The notes beneath the pieces are model-generated. The model had not been told where the DNA came from, ran no database searches, and saw only the letters and a program-made list of their open reading frames with translations. This document shows, piece by piece, positions 1 through 8,796 of a stretch of DNA of 42,373 nucleotides (its first letter is position 1; every line of letters starts with the position of its first letter). The stretch is from an uncultured Pelagibacteraceae bacterium (lineage in GTDB: Bacteria; Pseudomonadota; Alphaproteobacteria; Pelagibacterales; Pelagibacteraceae). Location of the stretch: the NCBI GenBank assembly GCA_902576335.1, contig CACGVC010000007.1, forward strand, positions 1 through 42,373. Reading direction: 5' to 3'. Position numbers and translations under genes: made by a program.

Positions 1-1
1 T

Positions 2-919
2 GAAAGATACATCCAAAGTTTTTTTGATAAAATTTCCGAAACAATTTCAAATTACAAAGTAATTAAAAAAGAGGAAAAAAGAAGAATTAAGATAGAACAA
101 ATTGAAAAAGAGAGAATTGAGAAAATTGAGCTACAAAAAGCAAAACAAGAAGAGGTGCTTGAAAAAACTCGACTAAAAGAGAAGGCCTTAAAGGAGGAAG
201 CAAGGTTAGAAAAGCAAAGAAATAAAGATATAAAATTATTTTTAAGAAAAGAACAAGCAATTTTAAGAAGAGAACAAGCCGAAAAACAAAAACAATTTTT
301 AAAGCAACTTCAACTAGAGCGTCAAATTGAAAAGTTTAGAATAAGAGAAGTAAAAGAATTAGAAAAACTTGAGAAAATAGCGCTTAAAGAGAAGAGAGAG
401 GATTATCAAGGGTTACAAGAAAGGATTGATAAACTTAAAGAAAAATACCGAGTTATTAGAGACCAAAAGATCAAGGAGAGAGTAGAAGCCCTTGGTGTTA
501 AATTACAAGGTAACGAAGACAGAGAAACGTTACTAATTAAGGAAAAAGAATATACTTTAGCGAGACAAAAAGTTGAGTTTGCCTTAGAAAGTTTTTATAG
601 AAGTGCAAGCAGTCTAGTATTTCAATTGAACAAAAGACACATTACAAGAGATATGTCGATTTTGCGGTGTATAGACAGAAGATTTGAAACCGGTGAGATT
701 TTTATAAAATGGGATGAAGCTGAAGATGAAGATTGGTTATTATTAATTTACATTAAAAATAATTCACCCGATGAAGGAATAGTAATAGAGGATAAAACAA
801 ATCCTGAAAAAAATCATTCATATGAATTTAAAAATATTGATATTTTTAAAGCCTCAGACACAATGGTGGACGCTTTGACACAATTAATTGCTAGCAAAAG
901 ATCACAAAATAACAATTAA
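2..919 (+). CDS. Coiled-coil protein of unknown function, 5' end outside window
   Basis: The reading frame is open from the first full codon at base 2 to the stop at 917-919, so the gene begins upstream of the window. An internal GTG at 155 could be mistaken for its start, but about 50 codons of the same Lys/Glu-rich character precede it without a stop. Roughly the first 190 visible residues are almost entirely charged heptad-like helix (K, E, R, Q with spaced L/I), a long coiled coil. The last 100 or so residues are different: a compact, mixed domain containing short acidic stretches such as DEAEDEDW and several hydrophobic strands. No signal peptide or catalytic motif is visible in the part seen. 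I do not recognise the family; a structural or scaffold role is only a guess from the coiled coil. Confidence 0.75.
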   Translation, partial: ERYIQSFFDKISETISNYKVIKKEEKRRIKIEQIEKERIEKIELQKAKQEEVLEKTRLKEKALKEEARLEKQRNKDIKLFLRKEQAILRREQAEKQKQFLKQLQLERQIEKFRIREVKELEKLEKIALKEKREDYQGLQERIDKLKEKYRVIRDQKIKERVEALGVKLQGNEDRETLLIKEKEYTLARQKVEFALESFYRSASSLVFQLNKRHITRDMSILRCIDRRFETGEIFIKWDEAEDEDWLLLIYIKNNSPDEGIVIEDKTNPEKNHSYEFKNIDIFKASDTMVDALTQLIASKRSQNNN

Positions 920-950
920 TTTTTTCTAAATAACAAGGTAGAACTTTAAT

Positions 951-1244
951 ATGTTTTTTGGATCAATCATTATGATAATGCTTTTTTTAATTTTAAAGTA
1001 TGTATTAGCATGGATTATCTATTACAACAAATTAGATCCGAGACTTGGCGACAGTACTTGGCGATTTACTTATGATTACCCTGTTTTAGGTGAAAGAGAT
1101 ATCTCCGATTTAGATGATAAAGATTTTGTAAGGTTAAGAAGAAAAAAAAATAAGATTATTTTATTAATGTATTCAATAGTTCTCATTATGTTTATAACTT
1201 CTATGTCTTTGTTGAGTGAAATTTTACTGTTTTTTTTTAGTTAG
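951..1244 (+). CDS. Small two-helix membrane protein, unknown function
   Basis: A 97-residue protein with a hydrophobic N-terminal segment (about residues 4-24), a polar middle section of about 45 residues containing DPRLGDSTWRF and a run of aspartates, and a second hydrophobic segment (about 69-95). The topology suggests two membrane spans joined by a hydrophilic loop. It begins 31 bases after the coiled-coil gene on the same strand, so the two are probably co-transcribed. Its stop overlaps the stop of the convergent DCC-family gene by 4 bases. I do not recognise the family. Confidence 0.6.
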   Translation: MFFGSIIMIMLFLILKYVLAWIIYYNKLDPRLGDSTWRFTYDYPVLGERDISDLDDKDFVRLRRKKNKIILLMYSIVLIMFITSMSLLSEILLFFFS

Positions 1245-1588
1245 TTTTTTAATTGTTTTTTATTTTTTAGATATAAGAAGAATGCAACTATTTCATAAAA
1301 AAAAGAAAATAACGTAAAAATTATTGGTAGTTTAAAAAACTTGTATAAAAAATTATATTTGGGAATTTTTTTCCACACAGCTAGAAAAGCTTCAGCTCCT
1401 TTTAAAATTTTTTCATCTTCTTTAACATGTAGCCTTCGCAAAAGTTCTTTATTACTTTTAGAGGTCTCTTTTTCAGCTATCTCATTACCCGTAATATCAA
1501 TCCAATCGATTTCTTGAATCTTCTCTTTTTTATATAAATCAATTTCAGCTTTGCAGATTTTGCATGAATTATTAAAATAAACTTTCAT
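1241..1588 (-). CDS. DCC-family (DUF393) thiol-disulfide oxidoreductase-like protein
   Basis: A 115-residue protein with the hallmark of the DUF393/DCC family: a beta strand (KVYFNNSC) leading straight into a CxxC pair, here C9-K-I-C12, followed by a helix that starts with an acidic residue. The mid-region contains GAEAF, matching the usual 'G..A' element before the second helical half, and the C-terminus ends in a hydrophobic stretch and a lysine tail. The family is assumed to have a thioredoxin-like fold with redox-active cysteines, but substrates are not established. It stands alone on the minus strand between two plus-strand groups and is divergent from tldD across an 84-base gap. Confidence 0.8.
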   Translation of the reverse strand: MKVYFNNSCKICKAEIDLYKKEKIQEIDWIDITGNEIAEKETSKSNKELLRRLHVKEDEKILKGAEAFLAVWKKIPKYNFLYKFFKLPIIFTLFSFFYEIVAFFLYLKNKKQLKN

Positions 1589-1672
1589 ATAAGTAGATTT
1601 ATTACTATTTATTCAAATAATGTATATGCGTAAAATACTCATATTGAAAATAGTAGATAAAACTTCTAAATA

Positions 1673-3094
1673 ATGCTTTCTATGAATAATTTTTTTGAAA
1701 AATCTGACATATCTAGATCAGAAGCAGAAAACATTGTATCAGATACACTTAGTAAGTGTGATGATGGAGAACTATATCTAGAAAATACAAAATCAGAGAC
1801 ATTATTATTAGATGATAATAAAATTAAAAACTCGAGTTATAATTCTGATTTAGGTTTTGGATTTAGAGCTATCTCTGATGAAATAGTTGCATATTCTCAC
1901 TCTAATGAAATATCAAAAAATTCATTAAGGCAATCTTCAGAAAATTTAAAATCAACGTTAAAATCTGTTAAAGGCACTTATAATCATGAAATTCCTAAAT
2001 CTAATAAAAAGTATTATGATAATATAAATCCTATTGAACAAAAATCCCTTAATGAAAAGATTAAAATACTTAATGAAGTAAATAACTACTTACGCTCTAA
2101 AGATAATAACATTAAACAGGTCACAGCCAATTTTTTAGGTGAACAAAAATCAGTTGAAATAATTAGATCTGGCGGAGAGTCTTTAACTGATGTCCGTCCT
2201 TTAATAAGATTCAATGTATCAGTCATGCTTGAGAAAAATGGAAGGAAAGAGTCAGGTGTGTATGGTGTTGGAGGAAGACAATCCTACGATTTTTATTTAA
2301 AAGATGAAAATTGGAAAAGTGTTTGTGATGAGGCTTTGAGAATAGCTTCAGTAAATTTAGAGAGTAAACCTGCACCAGCTGGTGAAATGAAAGTTGTACT
2401 AGGACCTGGTTGGCCAGCAATATTAATTCATGAGGCTGTTGGTCATGGTTTAGAGGGGGATTTTAATAGAAAGAAAACTTCTGCTTTTCATAATTTAATG
2501 GGCCAAAAAGTTGCTAGTGAAGGAGTTACGATAGTTGATGATGGTACCATCGACAATAGGAGAGGCAGTCTTACTATTGATGATGAAGGGACACCAACAG
2601 AAAAAACAGTTTTAATTGAGAATGGAATTTTAAAAAACTTTATGCAAGATCGTCTGAATGCACGTTTGATGAAAACGAGATCTACCGGTAGTGGAAGAAG
2701 AGAAAATTATAGACATATCGTCCTTCCAAGAATGAGAAACACAATGATGTTAAGTGGTAATCAGACCCAAGATGAGATGATTAAAGCTGTAGACAAAGGT
2801 ATATTTGCAGTAAGTTTTGGTGGAGGACAAGTTGACATTACCTCTGGGAAATTTGTATTTAATTGCACCGAAGCTTATGAGATTGTTAATGGCAAAATTG
2901 GATCTCCAATAAAAGGTGCTACTCTTATCGGAGATGGTCCTTCGAGTTTAAAAGAAGTTTCTATGGTAGGTAATGATATGATGATGGATCCGGGAATTGG
3001 AACATGTGGAAAAGCTGGCCAAGGTGTTCCCGTTGGTGTTGCTCAACCATCTATTCTAATTAATAAGATGACTGTTGGCGGCACAAAACTTTAA
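1673..3094 (+). CDS. tldD: TldD, catalytic subunit of the TldD/TldE metalloprotease
   Basis: A 473-residue protein, close to the family's usual 480. The zinc-binding HExxxH motif is at H253-E254 to H258 (HEAVGH), the signature of the TldD half of the pair. Downstream glycine-rich segments such as SFGGGQVDI and the C-terminal GTCGKAGQGVPVG stretch are typical. In Enterobacteria TldD and TldE (PmbA) form a heterodimeric protease that degrades unfolded peptides and is involved in microcin B17 and CcdA processing. The start is ATG 1673 or ATG 1682; neither has a clear Shine-Dalgarno sequence. The stop codon is immediately followed by the pmbA start, so the two subunits are translationally coupled. 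Confidence 0.95.
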   Translation: MLSMNNFFEKSDISRSEAENIVSDTLSKCDDGELYLENTKSETLLLDDNKIKNSSYNSDLGFGFRAISDEIVAYSHSNEISKNSLRQSSENLKSTLKSVKGTYNHEIPKSNKKYYDNINPIEQKSLNEKIKILNEVNNYLRSKDNNIKQVTANFLGEQKSVEIIRSGGESLTDVRPLIRFNVSVMLEKNGRKESGVYGVGGRQSYDFYLKDENWKSVCDEALRIASVNLESKPAPAGEMKVVLGPGWPAILIHEAVGHGLEGDFNRKKTSAFHNLMGQKVASEGVTIVDDGTIDNRRGSLTIDDEGTPTEKTVLIENGILKNFMQDRLNARLMKTRSTGSGRRENYRHIVLPRMRNTMMLSGNQTQDEMIKAVDKGIFAVSFGGGQVDITSGKFVFNCTEAYEIVNGKIGSPIKGATLIGDGPSSLKEVSMVGNDMMMDPGIGTCGKAGQGVPVGVAQPSILINKMTVGGTKL

Positions 3095-4411
3095 ATGGTC
3101 AAAGATCAAGAATTTTTAGAAAAAAAGGCATCTTATTGTCTAGGTTTAGCCAAGAAATTAGGCGCAACTGAGTCTAGTGTGATTGTTAACAACTCTGTAT
3201 CTGAAACTGTTAATTTTAGAAATAAAAAACTAGATGAGTCTAATAGGTCAGATGATCTTGGAATAAGCATTACCACTTACATTGGAAAAAAAAAATCATC
3301 AATATCTTCGTCTAATTTACTTGATGATAACCTAAACATTTTGATTGAAAAATGTGTTGAGGCAACAAAAAATACTCCTGAAGATGAATTTAATTCATTA
3401 CCAGATAAAGATTTGTTAGCTAAAGAAGTTAAAGATTTGTCTCTCTATGATGATACGCATATAGAAAATGATCAAAAAATAGATTATTTGAAAAAATTAG
3501 AACTCGCTGCCTCTAATGATAAAAAAATTGTTAATACTGAGTCTAGTTTTACTCAAAATAAATCAAATTTTATTTTAGCTAATACTGAAGGTTTTTGTGC
3601 TGGTTACAAAACATCCTCATTTACAGCTTCGAGCGTTATAGTCGCAAAAGATGAAAAAAGCATGGAGAGAGATTATGAGTATTCTAGCAAATGTTTTTTT
3701 AAAGACTTGGACGATGCAGGAGAGCTAGGCAAACAAGCTGCCGATCAAACCATTAGAAAATTAAGCCCTAAAAAAATAGGCAGCGAAAAAATTGCTATAA
3801 TTTTTGATAAACGAATAGCCAAGGGAATATTAAGCACTTTTGCAAGTGCGATTTCATCATCAGCGATATCAAGAGGAACCTCTTTTTTAAAAGATAAAGT
3901 TAACCAAAAAATATTTTCCGACTCAATTAATGTCTTAGATAAACCAGACATAATTAAAGGTTTGGGTTCAAGAAATTTTGATAAAGAGGGGGTTAAAACT
4001 GATACCCTTAAATTAGTTGAACAAGGAGTCTTAAAACATTATTTGATTGATACTTACAATGGAAAAAAACTTAACCTAAAATCAAATGGAAGACTCGGAG
4101 GGACAAGTAATCTCTATTTTGAAAATGGAAATATAAGTTTTAAAGATTTGTTGAATTCAAAATCAAAAAGTCTCTATATTACAGAAACTATAGGTCACGG
4201 AAGTAATATAGTAACCGGTGATTATTCTGTTGGTGCGACAGGGTTTTTAGTGGAAAACGGAGAGTTTAAGTATCCTATAAACGAAATTACCATTGCAGGC
4301 AATTTTAAAGACATGTTTCAGCATATTACTCTGGCAAATGATTTAGAGTTTAAATATGCAACCAATTCACCAACCATGATGATTGAGGGAATGGTTGTTG
4401 CTGGTAAATGA
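3095..4411 (+). CDS. pmbA: PmbA/TldE, non-catalytic partner of TldD
   Basis: A 438-residue protein of the same superfamily as TldD but without the HExxxH motif, as expected for TldE/PmbA. The N-terminal half carries the conserved ETVNFRNKKLD region and the C-terminal half has the ETIGHGSNIVTGDYSVGATGF-type segment, characteristic of PmbA. It starts on the base after the tldD stop (TAA then ATG), a geometry that supports equal production of the two heterodimer subunits. Its stop overlaps the next gene by 4 bases (ATGA). A run of ten A's lies in the lysine-rich segment near residue 67 and is read in frame. Confidence 0.95.
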   Translation: MVKDQEFLEKKASYCLGLAKKLGATESSVIVNNSVSETVNFRNKKLDESNRSDDLGISITTYIGKKKSSISSSNLLDDNLNILIEKCVEATKNTPEDEFNSLPDKDLLAKEVKDLSLYDDTHIENDQKIDYLKKLELAASNDKKIVNTESSFTQNKSNFILANTEGFCAGYKTSSFTASSVIVAKDEKSMERDYEYSSKCFFKDLDDAGELGKQAADQTIRKLSPKKIGSEKIAIIFDKRIAKGILSTFASAISSSAISRGTSFLKDKVNQKIFSDSINVLDKPDIIKGLGSRNFDKEGVKTDTLKLVEQGVLKHYLIDTYNGKKLNLKSNGRLGGTSNLYFENGNISFKDLLNSKSKSLYITETIGHGSNIVTGDYSVGATGFLVENGEFKYPINEITIAGNFKDMFQHITLANDLEFKYATNSPTMMIEGMVVAGK

Positions 4412-5379
4412 GTGAATTCTGCGTAATCGGTTCAGGTATTTCTGGAGCTACAATTGCTAATCTTCTTAATAAAAAAAATACAGTAATCCTATTTGATAAA
4501 GCGAGAGGTCCAGGAGGTCGTGCATCTTTCAAAAGAATAAGAGGTAATATAGGCTTTGATCATGGCACTCAATACTTTTCACCAAAAACCCCAGGATTTA
4601 AAAAGTTTACTAAACATTTAATTAAAAAAAAAATTTTAAAGGTTTGGGGTGGTAAACACATTTTTCTTAACTCCAAAAAAAAAGAAGATAAAAAACATCT
4701 TAAAATTATAGGTAAAAATGGAAACAATGATATTAGCAAGTATTTATTAAAAAAAATTAAGTGCAACTATCAAAGTGAATTAAAAAAAATTCATTATAAA
4801 AACAAACTTTGGCACTTATCATTTGCTGATGGAAAATTGAGATCTTTTAAAAGTATTATTTTGACCTGTCCATTTCCACAATTAAAAAAACTTTCTAAAA
4901 AATTCATAAATAATTCTTTTGTAAAAAAATCAGTAAAAATGGATGCAAATATAACTACCATGATTGCTATAAAAAAAAACAAAAAATCTAATAGCAGCTA
5001 CCTTTTCGAAGACTCAATTCTTGGCTGGGCTGGTAATGAAAATTCAAAAAAAAGATTTAAATCAAAATATGATTTATGGACTCTACAAAGTACATTCAAG
5101 TGGGCAAATAAAAATATTAATCAAAATAAAAATAATAAGAAAAAGAATTCAAAAATTATGATCGACAAGTTCTTTCAACTTTCAAATATTAAAAAAACAA
5201 AAATCAATTTCTCTCTTAATCATGGCTGGAAATACTCTTCGAATTCAAAACCTTTCAAAATTAAAAGTTTTTGGGATCCAAAGAAAAAAATAGGTGTTTG
5301 TGCTGATTGGTTTGTCGGACCAAGACTGGAGTCGGGATGGATAAGTGCACAGGACTTATATAAAAAAATTTCAAAATAA
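4408..5379 (+). CDS. FAD/NAD(P)-dependent oxidoreductase, COG3380 (renalase-like) type
   Basis: A 323-residue flavoprotein. The N-terminus has a Rossmann dinucleotide motif (VIGSGISGATIANLL) followed by the second FAD element DKARGPGGR, which is diagnostic of the COG3380/renalase-like group of amine-oxidase-fold proteins. The C-terminus carries the matching FAD-binding end, GVCADWFVGPRLESGW. The substrate is unknown. The start overlaps the pmbA stop by 4 bases, so it is expressed with tldD-pmbA. The middle of the protein is very lysine-rich, as usual for this AT-rich genome. A link to the protease is suggested only by position. Confidence 0.85.
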   Translation: MSEFCVIGSGISGATIANLLNKKNTVILFDKARGPGGRASFKRIRGNIGFDHGTQYFSPKTPGFKKFTKHLIKKKILKVWGGKHIFLNSKKKEDKKHLKIIGKNGNNDISKYLLKKIKCNYQSELKKIHYKNKLWHLSFADGKLRSFKSIILTCPFPQLKKLSKKFINNSFVKKSVKMDANITTMIAIKKNKKSNSSYLFEDSILGWAGNENSKKRFKSKYDLWTLQSTFKWANKNINQNKNNKKKNSKIMIDKFFQLSNIKKTKINFSLNHGWKYSSNSKPFKIKSFWDPKKKIGVCADWFVGPRLESGWISAQDLYKKISK

Positions 5380-5380
5380 A

Positions 5381-6061
5381 TTATTCAAAGCTTTTCAATC
5401 TGTATTCCCAATTTCCCATTCTTGAGTAAGACACTTTTAAAATTCTTAAATTTTTTTGATCATACCAAATGTCAAAGTCTAATCGTTTATCTTTTGGAAT
5501 ATTCATATCTTTAGATTTAAGTGTAAAATGATCAGCATCATAAATCTTTCCATAAAGCTCTATTTTTTCTTTACCTACAAAAGTAACAACCTGTTCTTTA
5601 ATACTCCCTGATATTGGACTTATTTGAGATTCTGCTTGTAAAATTTTATGATTCCACCAATTTCCAATAACGTTGTTAAGGGTCGCCTCCCCATTGAATG
5701 AGGAGCCTTTAATATCAAATTTTTTACTATCTTTATTTAATTTTAAATTTACAAATTTTTCTTTTTCATTTTGAAGAGTTCTAGAATCATATGATATCAA
5801 ATGATTTTTTATATATTTTTCTTCACCATAGGACTCAACTTGAAAAATTGGAGTCCCTAATAAATCAACAGAAAATTTAAATTGATTTGTAATTATAGTT
5901 TCTTCACCATTTCTCTCAAAAAAATAATAATTGTATCCAATTAGTTCACCATTTCTAAAAATCTCCATTTCAATTTTGTTATATTTATTGTAGTGACCCA
6001 TATGTGCCATAGAAATAACTGGAAAAACTACAATAAACAAAATGGCTATAAATTTTCTCAT
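5381..6061 (-). CDS. Secreted protein, resembles DUF6134/DUF3108-like family
   Basis: A 226-residue protein with a clear Sec signal peptide (MRKFIAILFIVVFPVISMA, cleavage probably after SMA), so it acts in the periplasm or outer membrane. The mature part is rich in beta strands, with a repeated pattern of the form 'g.....i..y.y.' and the late element DFDIWYDQKNLRILKVSY, which resembles proteins annotated as DUF6134 and DUF3108. No catalytic motif is visible. It is convergent with the FAD oxidoreductase, with a single base between the stops, and divergent from the YczE-like gene. The family assignment is by pattern only. Confidence 0.65.
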   Translation of the reverse strand: MRKFIAILFIVVFPVISMAHMGHYNKYNKIEMEIFRNGELIGYNYYFFERNGEETIITNQFKFSVDLLGTPIFQVESYGEEKYIKNHLISYDSRTLQNEKEKFVNLKLNKDSKKFDIKGSSFNGEATLNNVIGNWWNHKILQAESQISPISGSIKEQVVTFVGKEKIELYGKIYDADHFTLKSKDMNIPKDKRLDFDIWYDQKNLRILKVSYSRMGNWEYRLKSFE

Positions 6062-6111
6062 TTAGCAATTACATTAGTGGACTTTATCTATAATAGAAAT
6101 AATTTATTAAA

Positions 6112-6759
6112 ATGTTTCTAAAAATAAAGAAAATACCTAAAGTTAATTGGAGTTCTGATAGGCCATATAATTTTAAACCAAAATTTTCCACTTTCTTTTT
6201 TTTATGTTTTGGTCTGACTTTATTTGGTCTTGGCGAAGGTTTATTAATTGTTTCTTTTACGGGTGCTTCTCCATGGAGTGTTTTAGCTCAAGGTATTTCT
6301 TTAAATGTTAATTTAAGTATTGGAACAATTACTCTTTTAATAAGTATTGCAGTCTTAATTTTGTGGATACCTCTCAGCCAAAAACCAGGAATGGGCACAA
6401 TATTTAATGCCTTAATAATAGCCTTTATGATTGATCTTTGTATAAAGTTTGTACCAACTCCATCTGATTATTTTAATCAATTAATCTTAGCAGTAATTTC
6501 TGTAATAATGGTTGGAATAGGTGGGGGCATTTATTTAGTTTCTAACCTAGGCGCAGGACCAAGAGATGGATTAATGATTGGTTTGCAAAAAGTAACCAAT
6601 TTACCAGTGGCAGCCGTTAGAGCTTTTTTAGAAATTTCAGTTGTAAGTATTGGCTGGTATTTGGGTGGAACAGTAGGTGTCGGAACTCTTTTATTCGCTT
6701 TTGGTATTGGTCCGTGCGTTGCACTAGGTTTGTTTTTAGTTGATAAAATTTTTGATTAG
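6112..6759 (+). CDS. YczE/YyaS/YitT-family integral membrane protein
   Basis: A 215-residue protein with about five hydrophobic segments. It shows the two glycine-rich signatures of the YczE/YyaS (COG2364) group: GLGEGLLIVSFTGASPWSV in the first repeat and GGGIYLVSNLGAGPRDGL in the second, an internal duplication where a broken helix ends in G-(A)-x-P. The final GVGTLLFAFGIGP element is also typical. The transport or signalling role of this family is not established. It ends within a 4-base overlap with the convergent typA stop. Confidence 0.85.
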   Translation: MFLKIKKIPKVNWSSDRPYNFKPKFSTFFFLCFGLTLFGLGEGLLIVSFTGASPWSVLAQGISLNVNLSIGTITLLISIAVLILWIPLSQKPGMGTIFNALIIAFMIDLCIKFVPTPSDYFNQLILAVISVIMVGIGGGIYLVSNLGAGPRDGLMIGLQKVTNLPVAAVRAFLEISVVSIGWYLGGTVGVGTLLFAFGIGPCVALGLFLVDKIFD

Positions 6760-8582
6760 GCAGCAGCGCCCGATTTTTCACTTCTTTTTCTTTCATGAGG
6801 ATCAAGAATAGCTTTTCTTAATCTACAAGACTCTGGAGTAATCTCTAAAGCTTCATCTGTATTTAACATACTTAATTGTTCAGCAATCGACATTTTTCTA
6901 ACGGGAGTTAAGACAACATTTTCATCAGTACCTTGCGTTCTCATGTTAGTTAATTTTTTACCCTTCATAACATTAATAATCATATCTCCTGGCTTAGGTG
7001 ATAGACCTACAATCATTCCTGGATAAACAGGATCGTTATGAGTTACAAACATTTCTCCTCTAGCCTGTAAATTAAAGATTGCAAAAGCAACCGCCTTTCC
7101 TTGTTCCATAGAAATTAGAGCACCATTCCTTCTGCCCTCCATTTCCCCTTCAAATGCACCATATTCATGAAAAATTCTATTAATAACACCATTTCCTTTT
7201 GTCAGCGTTAAAAATCTACTTGTATATCCCATTAAGCCTCTTGTTGGTGCATGAAATATAAGTCTCTTTTTATTTTTACCAGTGTCTTTTAATTCTATTA
7301 ATTTACCTTTTCTTCTATTCATTGAATCAATTATTTTTGATGAATGCTCCTCATCAAGATCCATAGTAATTTCTTCTATTGGTTCAAGCTTGTTACCATT
7401 TTCATCTTTTTTATAGAGGACTTTTGGAGGGCTCACAGTCATTTCAAAACCTTCTCTTCTCATTTGAGTAAGTAAAATTTCCAACATTAATTCACCACGA
7501 CCACTAACCACAAAAGAATCATTTCCCTCATTTTCAGTGAATGTAATTCCAACATTATTTTGTGCCTCTTGAACTAATCGATCTCGAATTTGTGTGCTTG
7601 TTAATTTTTTACCTTCTTTACCAGCCAAAGGAGATGTATTTACAGTTATTGTAATTGACATAGTTGGAGGATCAATAGGAGTAGCTTCTATTGGTTCGTT
7701 AACTTCAAGATCACAAATAGTATCTGCAACATTAGCTTTTTCTAAACCTGCAACAACTACAATATCTCCAGCTTCACCAACCTCAATTGGAACTTTTTTG
7801 GTACCTTCGTATCTAAAAATTTTAGTTAATCTTCCTTCATCAACTTTCTCTCCTTTTAAGTTGATTGCCTTAATTGCTTGATTAGCTTTTGCTGTTCCTT
7901 GTGAAATTCGACCTACTAAACTTCTTCCTAAGAAACTATCAGCATAAAGAAGTGTAGAAAGCATAGCGAAAGGTTTTGATTTGTCTAATTCAGCTGGTTT
8001 AACATGGTCAACGATTTTATCTAAAAGTGGATTAAGATTCTCTCTTGGACCATCAACTTCATGATCAGCCCATCCAGATCTTCCACTGGCATATAAAACT
8101 GGGAAATCTAGTTGGTCTTCATTAGCATCTAAACTTACAAATAAGTCGAATGTTTCATCTAGAACTTCATTAGCTCTTTGATCTGATTTATCTAATTTAT
8201 TTATAACCACAATCGGCTTTAAACCTTGTTTTAAAGCTTTTGCTAAAACGAATTTTGTTTGAGGCATCACACCTTCAGCAGAGTCTATTAGTAATAATGC
8301 TCCATCAGCCATACTAAGTACTCTTTCAACTTCAGCAGCAAAATCTCTGTGGCCGGGGGTATCAATTATATTTATTCTAGAATCTTTCCAATTAATCGAG
8401 GCAGGTTTAGCTAATATTGTAATTCCTCTTTCTTTTTCTAATTCTCCAGAGTCCATCAGCCTTTCATCAACAACTTCATTTTCTCTAAATGAGCCACTTT
8501 GTTTCATTAAGTTATCAATTAGGGTTGTTTTGCCATGATCAACATGGGCAATTATTGTGATGTTTCTTATAGTATTATTCAT
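6756..8582 (-). CDS. typA: Translational GTPase TypA/BipA
   Basis: A 608-residue ribosome-binding GTPase, the full length for the family. G-domain motifs appear in order near the N-terminus: AHVDHGKTT (G1), RGITI (G2), DTPGHRDF (G3) and NKLD (G4). EF-G-like domains follow, and the BipA-specific C-terminal domain ends the protein (the GDMIINVMKGKKLTNMRTQG region). TypA/BipA assists 50S assembly at low temperature and stress responses in other bacteria. It is the last gene of the minus-strand block. Upstream lie 91 bases without a clear promoter and then the small basic ORF. Confidence 0.97.
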   Translation of the reverse strand: MNNTIRNITIIAHVDHGKTTLIDNLMKQSGSFRENEVVDERLMDSGELEKERGITILAKPASINWKDSRINIIDTPGHRDFAAEVERVLSMADGALLLIDSAEGVMPQTKFVLAKALKQGLKPIVVINKLDKSDQRANEVLDETFDLFVSLDANEDQLDFPVLYASGRSGWADHEVDGPRENLNPLLDKIVDHVKPAELDKSKPFAMLSTLLYADSFLGRSLVGRISQGTAKANQAIKAINLKGEKVDEGRLTKIFRYEGTKKVPIEVGEAGDIVVVAGLEKANVADTICDLEVNEPIEATPIDPPTMSITITVNTSPLAGKEGKKLTSTQIRDRLVQEAQNNVGITFTENEGNDSFVVSGRGELMLEILLTQMRREGFEMTVSPPKVLYKKDENGNKLEPIEEITMDLDEEHSSKIIDSMNRRKGKLIELKDTGKNKKRLIFHAPTRGLMGYTSRFLTLTKGNGVINRIFHEYGAFEGEMEGRRNGALISMEQGKAVAFAIFNLQARGEMFVTHNDPVYPGMIVGLSPKPGDMIINVMKGKKLTNMRTQGTDENVVLTPVRKMSIAEQLSMLNTDEALEITPESCRLRKAILDPHERKRSEKSGAAA

Positions 8583-8673
8583 AAATCTGGGTTCTTATAC
8601 ATATTTAAACACTTTTGAAAACTTAAAAAAAACTACACTAGGCTTGAATAAATTAAGGATTTTTTTTTAATTT

Positions 8674-8784
8674 TTATTTTTTTCGCTTTTCGCGTTTAAG
8701 TTTTCTCTTTTCTTTAAACGTTAATTTTGGTTTTTTTTTAATACTCGAGTCTTTAAATGATTTTCCACTATATCTTTTCGACAT
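8674..8784 (-). CDS. Small basic protein, 36 residues, unknown
   Basis: An ATG at 8784-8782 opens a 36-codon frame ending in TAA at 8674-8676. The product begins MSKRYSGKSFKDSS and turns into a strongly basic, helix-prone tail (KEKRKLKREKRKK). A purine-rich AGAG sits just before the start, and the ORF begins 12 bases after the sulfotransferase stop on the same strand, the spacing normal for this genome. The N-terminal third has mixed, non-homopolymeric codons, which argues for coding. The high Lys/Arg content suggests RNA or ribosome binding, but this is inference. In an A-rich genome a lysine-rich short ORF can arise by chance, so the call is tentative. Confidence 0.45.
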   Translation of the reverse strand: MSKRYSGKSFKDSSIKKKPKLTFKEKRKLKREKRKK

Positions 8785-8796
8785 ACTCTAGTTAAT

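Noticed and set aside
1589..1672. Divergent regulatory region between the DCC-family gene and tldD
   Set aside because: Only AT-rich sequence with no clear operator, promoter pair or riboswitch structure.
8583..8673. Promoter or leader RNA for typA
   Set aside because: The stretch holds long A/T runs but no hairpin or promoter pair that stands out.
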